A program made the position numbers and the translations under genes. 14,298 nucleotides of DNA from positions 1 to 14,298 of the forward strand of contig CASDQU010000081.1 in assembly GCA_949282835.1 (NCBI GenBank), written 5' to 3'. Numbering within the stretch: the stretch's first letter is position 1; each line of letters opens with the position of its first letter. The notes below the pieces were generated by a model that was given only the letters and a program-made list of their open reading frames with translations, made no database searches and had not been told where the DNA came from. Shown piece by piece: positions 6,761 through 14,298 of the stretch. This stretch comes from an uncultured Bacillota bacterium (GTDB taxonomy: Bacteria > Bacillota > Clostridia > Christensenellales > UBA1242).

Positions 6761-9700
6761 ATGATATTTAAAAAAATTGAGATGGTGGGATTTAAATCCT
6801 TTGCAGATAGAACGATTATAGAATTTAATGACAATTTTACCGCTATAGTTGGGCCTAACGGTTGTGGGAAAAGCAATGTTTCAGATGCAATTCGTTGGGT
6901 TCTTGGTGAGCAAAGCGCTAAAACCTTGCGTGGAGACAGCATGCAAGATGTTATTTTTAATGGTACTGAGAAAAGAAAGAGTTTATCATATTGTGAGGTT
7001 ACTCTAACTTTTGATAATAGCGCTAGATTTTTTAATTTTGATTATGATGAGCTTGCTATCACACGAAAATTATATCGCTCAGGTGAAAGCGAATATTTGA
7101 TAAATAGAAATACCTGTCACTTAAGGGATATTACAAATCTTTTATATAATAGTGGACTTGGTAAAAATGGTTATTCTGTAATCAGTCAAGGTAAAGTTAC
7201 AGAGCTTGTAGATGCTAAGCCTGAAAGTAGACGAGCCATGTTTGAAGATGCGGCAGGTATTTCAAAGTATAAAAATGATAAAAAGGAAGCAGAAAGAAAA
7301 CTTGAGCGTACAAATGATAATTTGACGCGGCTAAAGGACATTTTGAGCGAAATTGAAAGACAAATGGGACCTTTGAAAAAACAGGCTGAAAATGCCAAAA
7401 AATACCTAGAATATAAAGGCAAACTCAAAGACCTTGAAGTAAACGCATATATTTATCAATATGAAAATGCTAATGATGTTAAAGAAAAAATCAATTTAAA
7501 ACTAGATGCTATTAATAGACAGATTGATATTAGAAATAGCGACCTTGAAAAGGCTACTACAGAGTATGATAAGTCAATGTTTGATTTGGCTAATTTTGAT
7601 AAGAGCTTGGCAGCTTTAAATGAGAAAATTTTAGAGCTCACTGTCAATCTTGAGAAGCAAGAGGGAGAAACTAGACTTGCTAGAGAGCGAATAAATTATA
7701 CAAATAAAGAAAATGACAGATTGCATTTAGACCGTTCAAACGCCTTGACAGCGATTGAGGCATATAGCGAAGAGAAAGAGAAGAAGAATAATGAATATAC
7801 CGAGCTTAAAAGCGATCTTGAGGCTTTAGAAGCTTCTTTTGAACAACTTTCAGAGCAGTATTTGCAAATTGCAACTGCCTTGACTGAAAGTGAAGATGAG
7901 GCAGGGCAAAATCAACAAAAAATCATTGAAACTCTTGGTTCTTTAAGTGATATAAAAAGCTCATTGTCAAGATTGCTTGCAGAAAAGGAACTTCTAAGCA
8001 ATAGCTTAAACAATCTTGAAGATGATATAGTTGTTTTAACATCAAAAAAAGAAGAGAATGAGAAGTTATATAAATCGAGTAAGGAAAATGTGGAGCAAAA
8101 AGACCTGCAACTTCAAAAGTTAAAAGAAAGCATTGATAATCTTACAAGTAAAAATTACATTGATTCTAAGCGACTTAAAGAACTTGAAAATGAAAAGGCA
8201 AATATAGTTACCCAAATAAAAGTTTTTGAAAATAGAAAAAAATTATTGACCGATCTTCAAAATGAATATGAAGGCTATTCATATGCTATCAAAAAACTTT
8301 TAAGAGAAAGTGAAAGAAATGCAGCGCTAAAGAAGAATATTGTAGGTGTTGTTGCATCGCTTATTAAAGTCCCACAAAAATTTGAAACGGCAATAGAGGT
8401 TGCATTAGGCGGAGCTGTTCAAAACATTGTCACCTTTAATGAAGAGGGCGCTAAAGAACTTATCAAATTTTTAAAAGATAATTCTTTTGGTAGGGCAACA
8501 TTTTTACCTATCACTTCTATGAAGCGCAAAAATTTTGACGAAAGACTTATCAGTGGCAAAAGTGGCTGCTTTGGGCTTGCCAATAAGCTCATAGATTATG
8601 ATAAGAGTATAGATAATGTTATCAGCAATCTTCTTGGCTCTACTGTAATTGTTGACAACCTTGTCACTGCAGTTAATATGGCAAAAGATAGCGGCTATGC
8701 CTATAGAATTGTAACTCTTGATGGCGATGTTGTAAATCCACAAGGGTCTTTAACTGGCGGAAGTAAGAAGGCAGAATCTTCAAATCTTATTGGAAGAGAA
8801 CGCGAAATTGAAACTTTAGGACTTGAGATAGTTAAATTTGAAAAGCGAAAGGCGGAGATTGAAAATAGCTATCTTGAAATTAATAAGACATCACAACAGG
8901 CGCAAAGCGAAATAGCAAAATTAACCAGCTATAAGAATACATGTGAGATTGAACTTGCTGCAGAAAAAGAAAAATTAGATAAATATAATTCACTTTTAGT
9001 AGAGGCTAGCGACAATTTAAAAGTTGCAATAATGGAAAGTGAAACTGTTAAAAATAAACTTACTTTGATAGGCAAAGACCTTGCAAAATCTCAAAAAATT
9101 GAAAGTGCGCTTTCAGGGAACAAAGTTGATGCCGATGAGCTTATTAAAGAAAAAAGAGAGAAATTTGAAAAGTTAAGAGAAAAGCGTGATGAAATCAATA
9201 ATAATATACTTACTGTTAAGGTGGAAATAGCTCAGAGCAGAACAAAGTTATCATCATGCGAAAATGAAATGATTAGGCTTGATAATGAGATAGGCAGATT
9301 GAAGTCAAGTTTATTAGACATAGATAGCCAAATAGCAAAAAATGATGAATTTATTTTAAATTGTGAAAATATGATAAAAATCAAACTTTCAAATGCTCCT
9401 GCTACCGAAAGCAAGTTGCAGCTTGAAGGTTTTATGCAAAAAAGACAAAATATTGAGGAAGAGAAGTCTCTTCTCAACGAAAAAATCAAACAACTAGATA
9501 TAGAAAAAACTTCCATTATCAACGATTTATCATCTATTCGTGACAAAAAATATCGTGAAGAGATGAATTTATCTAAAGTAGACAGTGAACTTGAAACTAT
9601 GCAAGAGCGTATCTATGAAGAATATTCGCTATCTTATTCAACTTGTTTAGATTTGAGACGGGAAGATTTTGATATTTCTGTTGCTATGCCAGAAATCAAC

Positions 9701-10345
9701 AAGTTAAAGAAAGATATCAATGCTCTTGGCTATGTAAATGTGAACGCAATAGAAGATTGCAAGGCATTACTAGATAGATATGATGACCTTAATGGTCAAG
9801 CGCAAGATCTAGAAAAAGCTAAAGATGATTTGAATAAAATTATAAATGATTTATCTAGCATCATGATTGAAAAGTTTAATAATGAACTTTTGAGAATTAA
9901 TGAAAGTTTTAAACTTACTTTTAGAGAGCTTTTTGGAGGCGGAACTGCCAAACTGGCCTTGGCTGATGAAAATGATCCTCTTGAGAGTGGTGTAGAAATC
10001 TACGCTCAACCTCCTGGCAAGAAAATTCAAAATATGACCCTTCTTTCTGGTGGTGAAAAGTCTCTTACCGCTATGGCAGTAATATTTGCTATTCTTAGAA
10101 TTAAGCCTTTGCCATTCTGTTTGTTTGACGAGGTAGAGGCGGCACTTGATGATAGCAATGTTGAAATAGTAGATAAATATCTAAAAAAGCTTTCTAATGA
10201 GACTCAGTTTATTTTGATCACACACAAAAAACCGACCATGGAATATGCCAATGCTCTTTATGGTGTTACTATGGAAGAAAAAGGCATATCTAAAATAGTC
10301 TCTGTACTTCTTAGTGATGCAATCAAACATGCTCAGGAGGAATAA
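6761..10345 (+). CDS. smc: Chromosome segregation protein SMC
   Basis: SMC forms an ATP-driven dimer that, with ScpA and ScpB, organises and segregates the chromosome. The 1194-residue protein has full family length and architecture: an N-terminal ATPase half with Walker A GPNGCGKS (31-38); a long coiled coil (about 170-500); a globular hinge (about 525-665) with the glycine-rich LGGAVQNIVT at 549-558 and the NPQGSLTGGSKK exit (659-670); the returning coiled coil (about 670-1000); and a C-terminal head with the ABC signature LSGGEK (1095-1100) and Walker B FDE (1122-1124) followed by VEAALDD. Every ATPase motif I can place is intact. The final codons contain AGGAGG (10335-10340), the ribosome site for ftsY, whose ATG directly abuts the smc stop, so the two are translationally coupled. 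No scpA or scpB is in the window. Confidence 0.97.
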   Translation: MIFKKIEMVGFKSFADRTIIEFNDNFTAIVGPNGCGKSNVSDAIRWVLGEQSAKTLRGDSMQDVIFNGTEKRKSLSYCEVTLTFDNSARFFNFDYDELAITRKLYRSGESEYLINRNTCHLRDITNLLYNSGLGKNGYSVISQGKVTELVDAKPESRRAMFEDAAGISKYKNDKKEAERKLERTNDNLTRLKDILSEIERQMGPLKKQAENAKKYLEYKGKLKDLEVNAYIYQYENANDVKEKINLKLDAINRQIDIRNSDLEKATTEYDKSMFDLANFDKSLAALNEKILELTVNLEKQEGETRLARERINYTNKENDRLHLDRSNALTAIEAYSEEKEKKNNEYTELKSDLEALEASFEQLSEQYLQIATALTESEDEAGQNQQKIIETLGSLSDIKSSLSRLLAEKELLSNSLNNLEDDIVVLTSKKEENEKLYKSSKENVEQKDLQLQKLKESIDNLTSKNYIDSKRLKELENEKANIVTQIKVFENRKKLLTDLQNEYEGYSYAIKKLLRESERNAALKKNIVGVVASLIKVPQKFETAIEVALGGAVQNIVTFNEEGAKELIKFLKDNSFGRATFLPITSMKRKNFDERLISGKSGCFGLANKLIDYDKSIDNVISNLLGSTVIVDNLVTAVNMAKDSGYAYRIVTLDGDVVNPQGSLTGGSKKAESSNLIGREREIETLGLEIVKFEKRKAEIENSYLEINKTSQQAQSEIAKLTSYKNTCEIELAAEKEKLDKYNSLLVEASDNLKVAIMESETVKNKLTLIGKDLAKSQKIESALSGNKVDADELIKEKREKFEKLREKRDEINNNILTVKVEIAQSRTKLSSCENEMIRLDNEIGRLKSSLLDIDSQIAKNDEFILNCENMIKIKLSNAPATESKLQLEGFMQKRQNIEEEKSLLNEKIKQLDIEKTSIINDLSSIRDKKYREEMNLSKVDSELETMQERIYEEYSLSYSTCLDLRREDFDISVAMPEINKLKKDINALGYVNVNAIEDCKALLDRYDDLNGQAQDLEKAKDDLNKIINDLSSIMIEKFNNELLRINESFKLTFRELFGGGTAKLALADENDPLESGVEIYAQPPGKKIQNMTLLSGGEKSLTAMAVIFAILRIKPLPFCLFDEVEAALDDSNVEIVDKYLKKLSNETQFILITHKKPTMEYANALYGVTMEEKGISKIVSVLLSDAIKHAQEE

Positions 10346-11242
10346 ATGGGATTTTTTAAAAAAATTGGCAACGCTTTAAAAAAGACGAGAGAGAGTATCG
10401 CGCGAAAGATTGACTCTCTTTTAAGTCATGGTGAACTTGACGATGACTTTTATGATGAGCTTTTAGATATTTTAATTTCTAGCGATGTGGGCGTTCGAAC
10501 AAGTATGGACATAGTGGATTCTTTAAGAATTAGAGCTAGAAAAAGCAGGATTAGAAGCGCTGATGAAGTTAAAAACGAACTTCGTAATATTTTAAAAGAG
10601 GAGTTTGATAGCTTAGCAACTTTAGAGATAGAATATCCTGCTATTATTACAATTATTGGCGTCAATGGAGTGGGTAAAACTACCACTATTGGCAAAATGG
10701 CAAAATATTTTAAAAATATTAAAAAAGAAGTTACACTTGTTGCTGGCGACACTTTTAGGGCGGCTGCCTCTAATCAATTAACTGAATGGGCAGAACGCAC
10801 AAAAACTAGAATTATTAAACATGCAGAAGGAGCTGATGCTGCTGCGGTAGTCTATGACGGCATTTCAAGTGCGAAAGCGAAAAAGACCGATGTTTTACTT
10901 GTAGATACGGCAGGAAGGCTGCATACTAAAACTAATTTAATGGAAGAGCTTAAGAAAATTGATAAAGTTATTTCAAGAGAATATTCGCAGGCTCATAGAT
11001 ACAATTTTATTGTGCTTGATGCAACGACCGGTCAAAATGCTTTAAATCAAATAAATGCTTTTAATGAATTTGTTCATATTGATGGCATTGTTTTAACTAA
11101 ACTTGACGGTACTGCAAAAGGCGGAGTGGTGATTGCTATAGAGAAAGAATATCATCTTCCTGTGGTATTTGTAGGTGTAGGCGAAGGAGTGGATGATTTA
11201 GAAAAATTTAACAGTCAAGATTTTGTGGAAAATTTGATTTAG
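10346..11242 (+). CDS. ftsY: Signal recognition particle receptor FtsY
   Basis: FtsY is the membrane-associated GTPase that docks SRP-bound ribosomes carrying nascent membrane proteins. The 298-residue protein comprises the NG core only: an N helical bundle (about 1-90) and a G domain with P-loop GVNGVGKT (105-112), the I-box region with DTFRAAA (135-141), G3 DTAGR (187-191) and G4 TKLDG (251-255), then AKGG and the closing GVGEGVDDL (277-285). The N-terminus MGFFKKIGNALKKT is a short amphipathic basic helix that probably binds lipid, and the long acidic A domain of enterobacterial FtsY is absent, as in many Gram-positive bacteria. The start codon abuts the smc stop with AGGAGG inside smc. 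A strong terminator follows, so ffh, often nearby in this cluster, is not part of the transcript. Confidence 0.97.
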   Translation: MGFFKKIGNALKKTRESIARKIDSLLSHGELDDDFYDELLDILISSDVGVRTSMDIVDSLRIRARKSRIRSADEVKNELRNILKEEFDSLATLEIEYPAIITIIGVNGVGKTTTIGKMAKYFKNIKKEVTLVAGDTFRAAASNQLTEWAERTKTRIIKHAEGADAAAVVYDGISSAKAKKTDVLLVDTAGRLHTKTNLMEELKKIDKVISREYSQAHRYNFIVLDATTGQNALNQINAFNEFVHIDGIVLTKLDGTAKGGVVIAIEKEYHLPVVFVGVGEGVDDLEKFNSQDFVENLI

Positions 11243-11265
11243 TAAAAAATATATTTTTAATATTT

Positions 11266-11290
11266 AAGGAAGAGTTGTCTTCCTTTTTTT
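11266..11290 (+). terminator. Intrinsic terminator ending the plsX-rnc-smc-ftsY cluster
   Basis: AAGGAAGA (11266-11273) pairs perfectly with TCTTCCTT (11278-11285) around a GTTG loop, and the T-run continues to 11290. It lies 23 bases after the ftsY stop. Confidence 0.9.
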
Positions 11291-11347
11291 AATCTACCAT
11301 ATAAAAAACTTAAAATAAAAATAGCTTAATAAAAAGAGTTTATTTGA

Positions 11348-11384
11348 TTGTACAAGCAAAATTCGACAACTTTCAACATATACA
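11348..11384 (+). promoter_or_regulatory. Candidate sigma-E/SpoIIID control region of sigK
   Basis: I see no sigma-A promoter between the ftsY terminator and sigK. Two sites each match the SpoIIID consensus I recall (WWRRACARNY) at nine of ten positions: TTGTACAAGC (11348-11357) and TTCGACAACT (11362-11371). A loose sigma-E-like pair, GCAAAATT (11356-11363) and CATATACA (11377-11384), is spaced 13 bases apart. In B. subtilis sigK is transcribed by sigma-E with SpoIIID, so the arrangement is suggestive, but each element is degenerate in AT-rich DNA. Confidence 0.3.
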
Positions 11385-11397
11385 AATAGCATAAGCG

Positions 11398-11428
11398 AAA
11401 AATGTATTTTTTAAAAGGGTACATTTTT
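11398..11428. repeat. 9-bp inverted repeat in the sigK leader
   Basis: AAAAATGTA (11398-11406) and TACATTTTT (11420-11428) are perfect inverted copies separated by 13 bases. The right arm ends five bases before the ribosome site. It could be a protein-binding palindrome or an AU-rich mRNA hairpin; it lacks the GC stem of a terminator. Confidence 0.5.
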
Positions 11429-11447
11429 GTTTTAAAGGGCGGTGTAT

Positions 11448-12143
11448 ATGATTTATGAAAGTTTTGCGAAATTTATAAGCAAAATTTGTTGTTTTACAGC
11501 ATTTGTTAGTAGTATACAAGGTTTTCCAAAACCGCTAACCAAGGAAGAAGAGGCGGTATGGGTGGAAAAGCTTGTCAAAGGAGACAAAAAGGCAAGAGAG
11601 GTACTTATAAATCATAACTTGCGCCTTGTTGCTCACATAGTAAAAAAATACAGTAATTCGCTTGAAGCAGATGATTTAATTTCGGTTGGCACAATCGGAC
11701 TTATTAAAGCGGTTGATAGTTTTGATGAAAACAAAGGTGTGCTTCTTTCAACTTATGCTTCAAGGTGTATAGAAAATGAAATTTTAATGCTTATTCGTGC
11801 CAACAAAAAGCATAAAGAAACGATATCTTTAAATACAGTTTTGTCACCTAAAGCGGACAGCGATGATATGGAACTTACTAATTTTATTCCCGCACAAGAC
11901 GAAGAAGAGGTTTTTCATCAGGTGGAGAGAGGTTGCCTTATGCAAGACGTGATAGTAGCAATGGAAAAATATCTTTCGCCTATGGAGTGTGAAATTATGA
12001 AATATAGATATGGAATATGTGGTTATGAGCTAAAAACTCAAAAAGAGGTAGCCGAAATTTTTAATATTTCAAGGTCGTACATCTCACGAATTGAATCAAA
12101 ATGTTTGAGAATACTACAAAAAAACCTCTTAAAAGATGAATAA
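11448..12143 (+). CDS. sigK: RNA polymerase sporulation sigma factor, pro-sigma-K
   Basis: Sigma-K directs late mother-cell transcription (spore coat and cortex maturation) during sporulation. I start at ATG 11448, which lies 8 bases after AAAGGG (11434-11439); the GTG at 11442 is only 2 bases from it. This gives 231 residues. Region 2 includes HNLRLVAHIVKK (56-67), DDLISVGTIGLIKAVDSFD (75-93) and TYASRCIENEILMLIR (102-117). Region 4 is about 170-226, with the helix-turn-helix TQKEVAEIFNISRSYISRIE (197-216). Residues 1-25 align by eye with the B. subtilis pro-sequence: a hydrophobic stretch ending FVSS, then GFPKPLT like AFPQPLS. This suggests membrane-tethered pro-sigma-K needing proteolysis. 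The gene is continuous, with no skin-like insertion. The sigma-F/G/B family is less likely because of the ENEILMLIRA and FPKPL signatures. Confidence 0.92.
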   Translation: MIYESFAKFISKICCFTAFVSSIQGFPKPLTKEEEAVWVEKLVKGDKKAREVLINHNLRLVAHIVKKYSNSLEADDLISVGTIGLIKAVDSFDENKGVLLSTYASRCIENEILMLIRANKKHKETISLNTVLSPKADSDDMELTNFIPAQDEEEVFHQVERGCLMQDVIVAMEKYLSPMECEIMKYRYGICGYELKTQKEVAEIFNISRSYISRIESKCLRILQKNLLKDE

Positions 12144-12192
12144 TTGAAATAAAATTATTTTAAAAAAAATAATAAAAAAAATTAAAATATTC

Positions 12193-12228
12193 TTGTCTAT
12201 TTAAAAAAATCATTATATACTAAAAATA
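12193..12228 (+). promoter_or_regulatory. Sigma-A-like promoter of the DAC-domain gene
   Basis: TTGTCT (12193-12198), a 17-base spacer and TATACT (12216-12221) give four and five matches to consensus, with a start expected near 12228. It suggests vegetative transcription independent of sigK. The ribosome site is a modest TAAGG (12242-12246). The 12144-12192 stretch is almost pure A/T with no GC-stem terminator. Confidence 0.6.
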
Positions 12229-12253
12229 AGGTTGATATTTATAAGGTTTTATT

Positions 12254-13621
12254 ATGGATAAAAATGAGTTTTACAAAGTTGTCGATAAATTAATTTTACC
12301 TCTCTTCACCGGGTCTATAATTGATGGTGAAGAGCCTTCATCAACTAGAGATAATGAAATAGCTTTTGGCAAAAGAAATTCTTTATTGATTAAGCCTTCA
12401 AAACTTGATGAATATAGATTAGTTTTGAGACGAGGACAACCTTTTCAAGCTTTTGAAATAAATCTTTTAAAATCCATTCTTGCCGAACTTGACAAAATTT
12501 CATCTCTTGAATTAAATGATGAAAGTTATGTCACAGCTTTGCAATACAATGCAATCGAAAAATCTATTTGTTCAAGTATAAGCGATAGCGATACTGCTAA
12601 TGTTATGTTTGGTATTTTGAGTGAACTTAGCAAGTGGGCTGTTCGTACATACGAAGGACATAAAGTAGCAGTTGGCATTATAATTAATCTTAGCATGGAT
12701 TTAAGTGAACAAGAAGAGAAATTGCCTTATACAGAAATCATGGATAAAGATTTCTTTGCCTTGCTTTCTGATGGTATTGACTCATATATTGAATTTGATA
12801 AAAAAGGTTATCTTATAGGCTACACAAATAGTAGTAAAGTAAAAAAATTTATCAGTATTGCACCATATGAATTTGAACAAGTAGCAAGGTATTGCAATGA
12901 GAAGAGAATAGGAATTGTTTTAACTAAGAATGGTGATTTTTTAATATTCAAAAATAGAAACCTTTTGTTTGCTAAAAGAGCGGGCGGCTGGAATATTTAT
13001 TCACACGAAGAGGTTATTCAATTACTTTCATATAGAGGGAACTATTCTCTTAAAGATATACGAAGGTCTGTATATTATACAGCACTTGATACTTCTTTTG
13101 CATATACTGGCGGCTGTATTGTATATTTGAACAAAGAGAAGGTGGAACAAGCTATTGCACATATTGATGCACACGACATTTTGGATGAAAAATATTTTGA
13201 AATCAAGAAAAATCAAGAGCTTGAAAACGCAAGCAAATTATACAATTTGCAAACTTTATCTTCAGTTGAAGCAATTTATAATGTTCCTTATTCAACTTTT
13301 TTACAGCAACAACAGTGCACAAAAGCAGAATGTTTGCGAAAAATTATTATGGGAAGACCATTTCATGAGCTTGGCAGAAAACTTAGACAGGAGCTTGTCA
13401 GCATGGATGGAGCAACTGTAATTGATAGTGATGGCACTATCATTGCAGTAGGTGCGATAATAAAGATTGAGGCGGGCAGTGAAGGTGGCGGAAGACAAGC
13501 TGCAGCAATGACGCTATCAAAATATGGTATAGCAATAAAAATTTCTCAAGATGGAATTTTAAAAGCATACTATCCAGATAGAAAGAATGGAAAGATAAAA
13601 ACCTTGTTTACAGTAGGGTAA
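12254..13621 (+). CDS. Diadenylate cyclase (DisA_N/DAC) domain protein with N-terminal sensor-like region
   Basis: The C-terminal part (about 266-440 of 455 residues) reads as a DAC domain, the fold that condenses two ATP into cyclic di-AMP, a messenger for potassium, osmotic and cell-wall control. It opens with RRSVYYTALDTSFAYTGGCI (270-289). The DGA nucleotide-binding motif is at 385-387, within SMDGATVID. The second motif region is GGGRQAAAMTLSKYG (411-425), where the usual RHR reads RQA, followed by IAIKISQDG (426-434) as in other DAC domains. The first 265 residues resemble none of the DisA, CdaA or CdaS partner domains; they are mixed alpha/beta without membrane helices and include IGIVLTKNGDFLIFKNRNLLF (219-239, residue by residue). 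They may be one of the DAC-associated sensor domains, which is inference. Activity is uncertain because of the RHR change. It is neither DisA (no C-terminal HhH domain) nor CdaA (no membrane helices). Confidence 0.75.
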   Translation: MDKNEFYKVVDKLILPLFTGSIIDGEEPSSTRDNEIAFGKRNSLLIKPSKLDEYRLVLRRGQPFQAFEINLLKSILAELDKISSLELNDESYVTALQYNAIEKSICSSISDSDTANVMFGILSELSKWAVRTYEGHKVAVGIIINLSMDLSEQEEKLPYTEIMDKDFFALLSDGIDSYIEFDKKGYLIGYTNSSKVKKFISIAPYEFEQVARYCNEKRIGIVLTKNGDFLIFKNRNLLFAKRAGGWNIYSHEEVIQLLSYRGNYSLKDIRRSVYYTALDTSFAYTGGCIVYLNKEKVEQAIAHIDAHDILDEKYFEIKKNQELENASKLYNLQTLSSVEAIYNVPYSTFLQQQQCTKAECLRKIIMGRPFHELGRKLRQELVSMDGATVIDSDGTIIAVGAIIKIEAGSEGGGRQAAAMTLSKYGIAIKISQDGILKAYYPDRKNGKIKTLFTVG

Positions 13622-13788
13622 TGTAAAATTTAGGTATAAAAAACCATATATACCAACATATTATAGTCAATAAATTTCTAATTCAAAAACACAATAAAAT
13701 TGTGGCTACCACTTACAAGTATGATTTTTAGTATTGCTTATTTCTATTCTTTTTTAGATAACCATAGATAGTATATTCGGAGAGTGAT
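13622..13788. other. AT-rich spacer with small overlapping stem-loops
   Basis: No reading frame or clear promoter was found. A weak 6-bp stem GGTATA/TATACC (13633-13638 with 13649-13654) follows the DAC gene without a T-run, so it is a poor terminator. CACAAT (13690-13695) pairs with ATTGTG (13699-13704), and the overlapping GTGG (13702-13705) pairs with CCAC (13709-13712), so only one of the two can form at a time. Confidence 0.4.
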
Positions 13789-14298
13789 ATGAACTATATT
13801 TTAAATAATGTCGAGAATGGACGATTTCAAACATTAAATGATTTTATAGTTGAATCGTATATTTTTAAAAATTATTTTGATAAAGTTGAAAATTATAATT
13901 TTAAAAATTTTCATGAGGAAAAACTTCCTGACCTTATTAATTATTGTTTTAAAATAGAAGATTTCTTTTTGTTGGCATCAATTAATAATTCTCAAGATCA
14001 AGCGGAAGAAAAATATAATTCTTTTAAAGTTGATATTGCTACTCTACTCAAATCTTTGCCTGAGAAAAAGGTCAATCTTCATCTAGTTGACATTTTGGCA
14101 TTGAAATTAAAGCGTATGGAAAATAATGGAAATGATAACGTTGATAAATATAAAAGTGAAATCAAAATTTTAAAAAGCGGAAAAGTAGATGAGATATATA
14201 AAATTTATAAGCAAGATTTAAAACAACGATATATGTTTTGTCAAGATGAACAAGCAATTATTGATAATTACAGCAAAACAATAAATGCAATAAAAGGT
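13789..14298 (+). CDS. Hypothetical protein, partial (continues past window end)
   Basis: The frame is open from an ATG at 13789 to the last base, 170 codons, with GGAGAG (13779-13784) as a good ribosome site. It begins MNYILNNVENGRFQTLNDF. I do not recognise a family. The visible part is very rich in Asn, Lys, Phe, Tyr and Ile, with no signal peptide or membrane segment. From about residue 70 it looks helical and charged, for example SLPEKKVNLHLVDILALKLK (89-108), so a helical scaffold or regulatory protein is possible but not supported. It is more A/T-biased in codon choice than the DAC gene before it, which may hint at a different history. No promoter could be assigned; transcription through the 167-base spacer from the DAC gene is possible. 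Confidence 0.7.
   Translation, partial: MNYILNNVENGRFQTLNDFIVESYIFKNYFDKVENYNFKNFHEEKLPDLINYCFKIEDFFLLASINNSQDQAEEKYNSFKVDIATLLKSLPEKKVNLHLVDILALKLKRMENNGNDNVDKYKSEIKILKSGKVDEIYKIYKQDLKQRYMFCQDEQAIIDNYSKTINAIKG

Noticed and set aside
9232..9546. 104-codon antisense frame within smc
   Set aside because: It is a shadow of the coiled-coil codons; Ser/Leu/Phe-rich, with no start signal.
11442..11444. GTG start for sigK, two codons upstream of the ATG
   Set aside because: It lies only two bases from AAAGGG, whereas the ATG at 11448 has normal spacing.
12144..12192. A/T-only inverted sequence after sigK as a terminator
   Set aside because: There is no GC-containing stem; such pairing is expected by chance in nearly pure A/T sequence.
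13155..13421. 88-codon frame overlapping the DAC gene on the same strand
   Set aside because: It is an alternate frame inside a well-supported gene with no ribosome site or recognisable protein.
13633..13654. GGTATA/TATACC hairpin as terminator of the DAC gene
   Set aside because: The stem is only six base pairs with mostly A/T, and no T-run follows.

Overview
The window is an AT-rich stretch of a low-GC, spore-forming member of the Bacillota, most likely a clostridial lineage. I base this on the sporulation genes ylbJ and sigK, a DUF4364 gene of the kind found in Clostridia, the single-domain Pta paired with AckA, and strong Bacillota-style Shine-Dalgarno sites and sigma-A promoters. It reads as chromosomal housekeeping DNA. 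I see no insertion sequence, CRISPR array, tRNA, rRNA or phage gene.

Layout. (1) 1-1303: a truncated DUF4364 gene on the minus strand, divergent from an unrecognised acidic protein gene (524-1252). The DUF4364 gene appears to be transcribed leaderless from a clear extended -10 promoter. (2) 1310-2230, minus strand: ylbJ, a sporulation membrane protein, convergent with the acidic gene across a shared hairpin. (3) 2336-4527: pta-ackA, overlapping by one base, behind a perfect consensus promoter; together they turn acetyl-CoA into acetate and ATP. (4) 4608-4799: rpmF (ribosomal protein L32) with its own perfect consensus promoter and a textbook terminator. (5) 5051-11242: plsX, rnc, smc and ftsY, covering phospholipid acylation, RNA processing, chromosome organisation and membrane targeting. 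This is the familiar Bacillota cluster, but without yceD before rpmF and without acpP between plsX and rnc. It ends at a strong terminator. (6) 11448-12143: sigK, the late mother-cell sigma factor, uninterrupted and with a pro-sequence-like N-terminus. (7) 12254-13621: a diadenylate cyclase (DAC) domain protein with a long N-terminal region, probably sensory. (8) 13789-14298: the start of an unrecognised protein running off the window.

The points most worth following are the DAC-domain protein beside sigK, whose second nucleotide-binding motif looks altered (RHR read as RQA); the leaderless DUF4364 gene; a repeat cluster overlapping a possible promoter upstream of plsX; candidate SpoIIID-like sites before sigK; and two unrecognised genes. 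I saw no convincing wholly new multi-gene system. The DAC protein is the best candidate for undescribed signalling biology here. All family assignments come from reading motifs by eye, without database searches.
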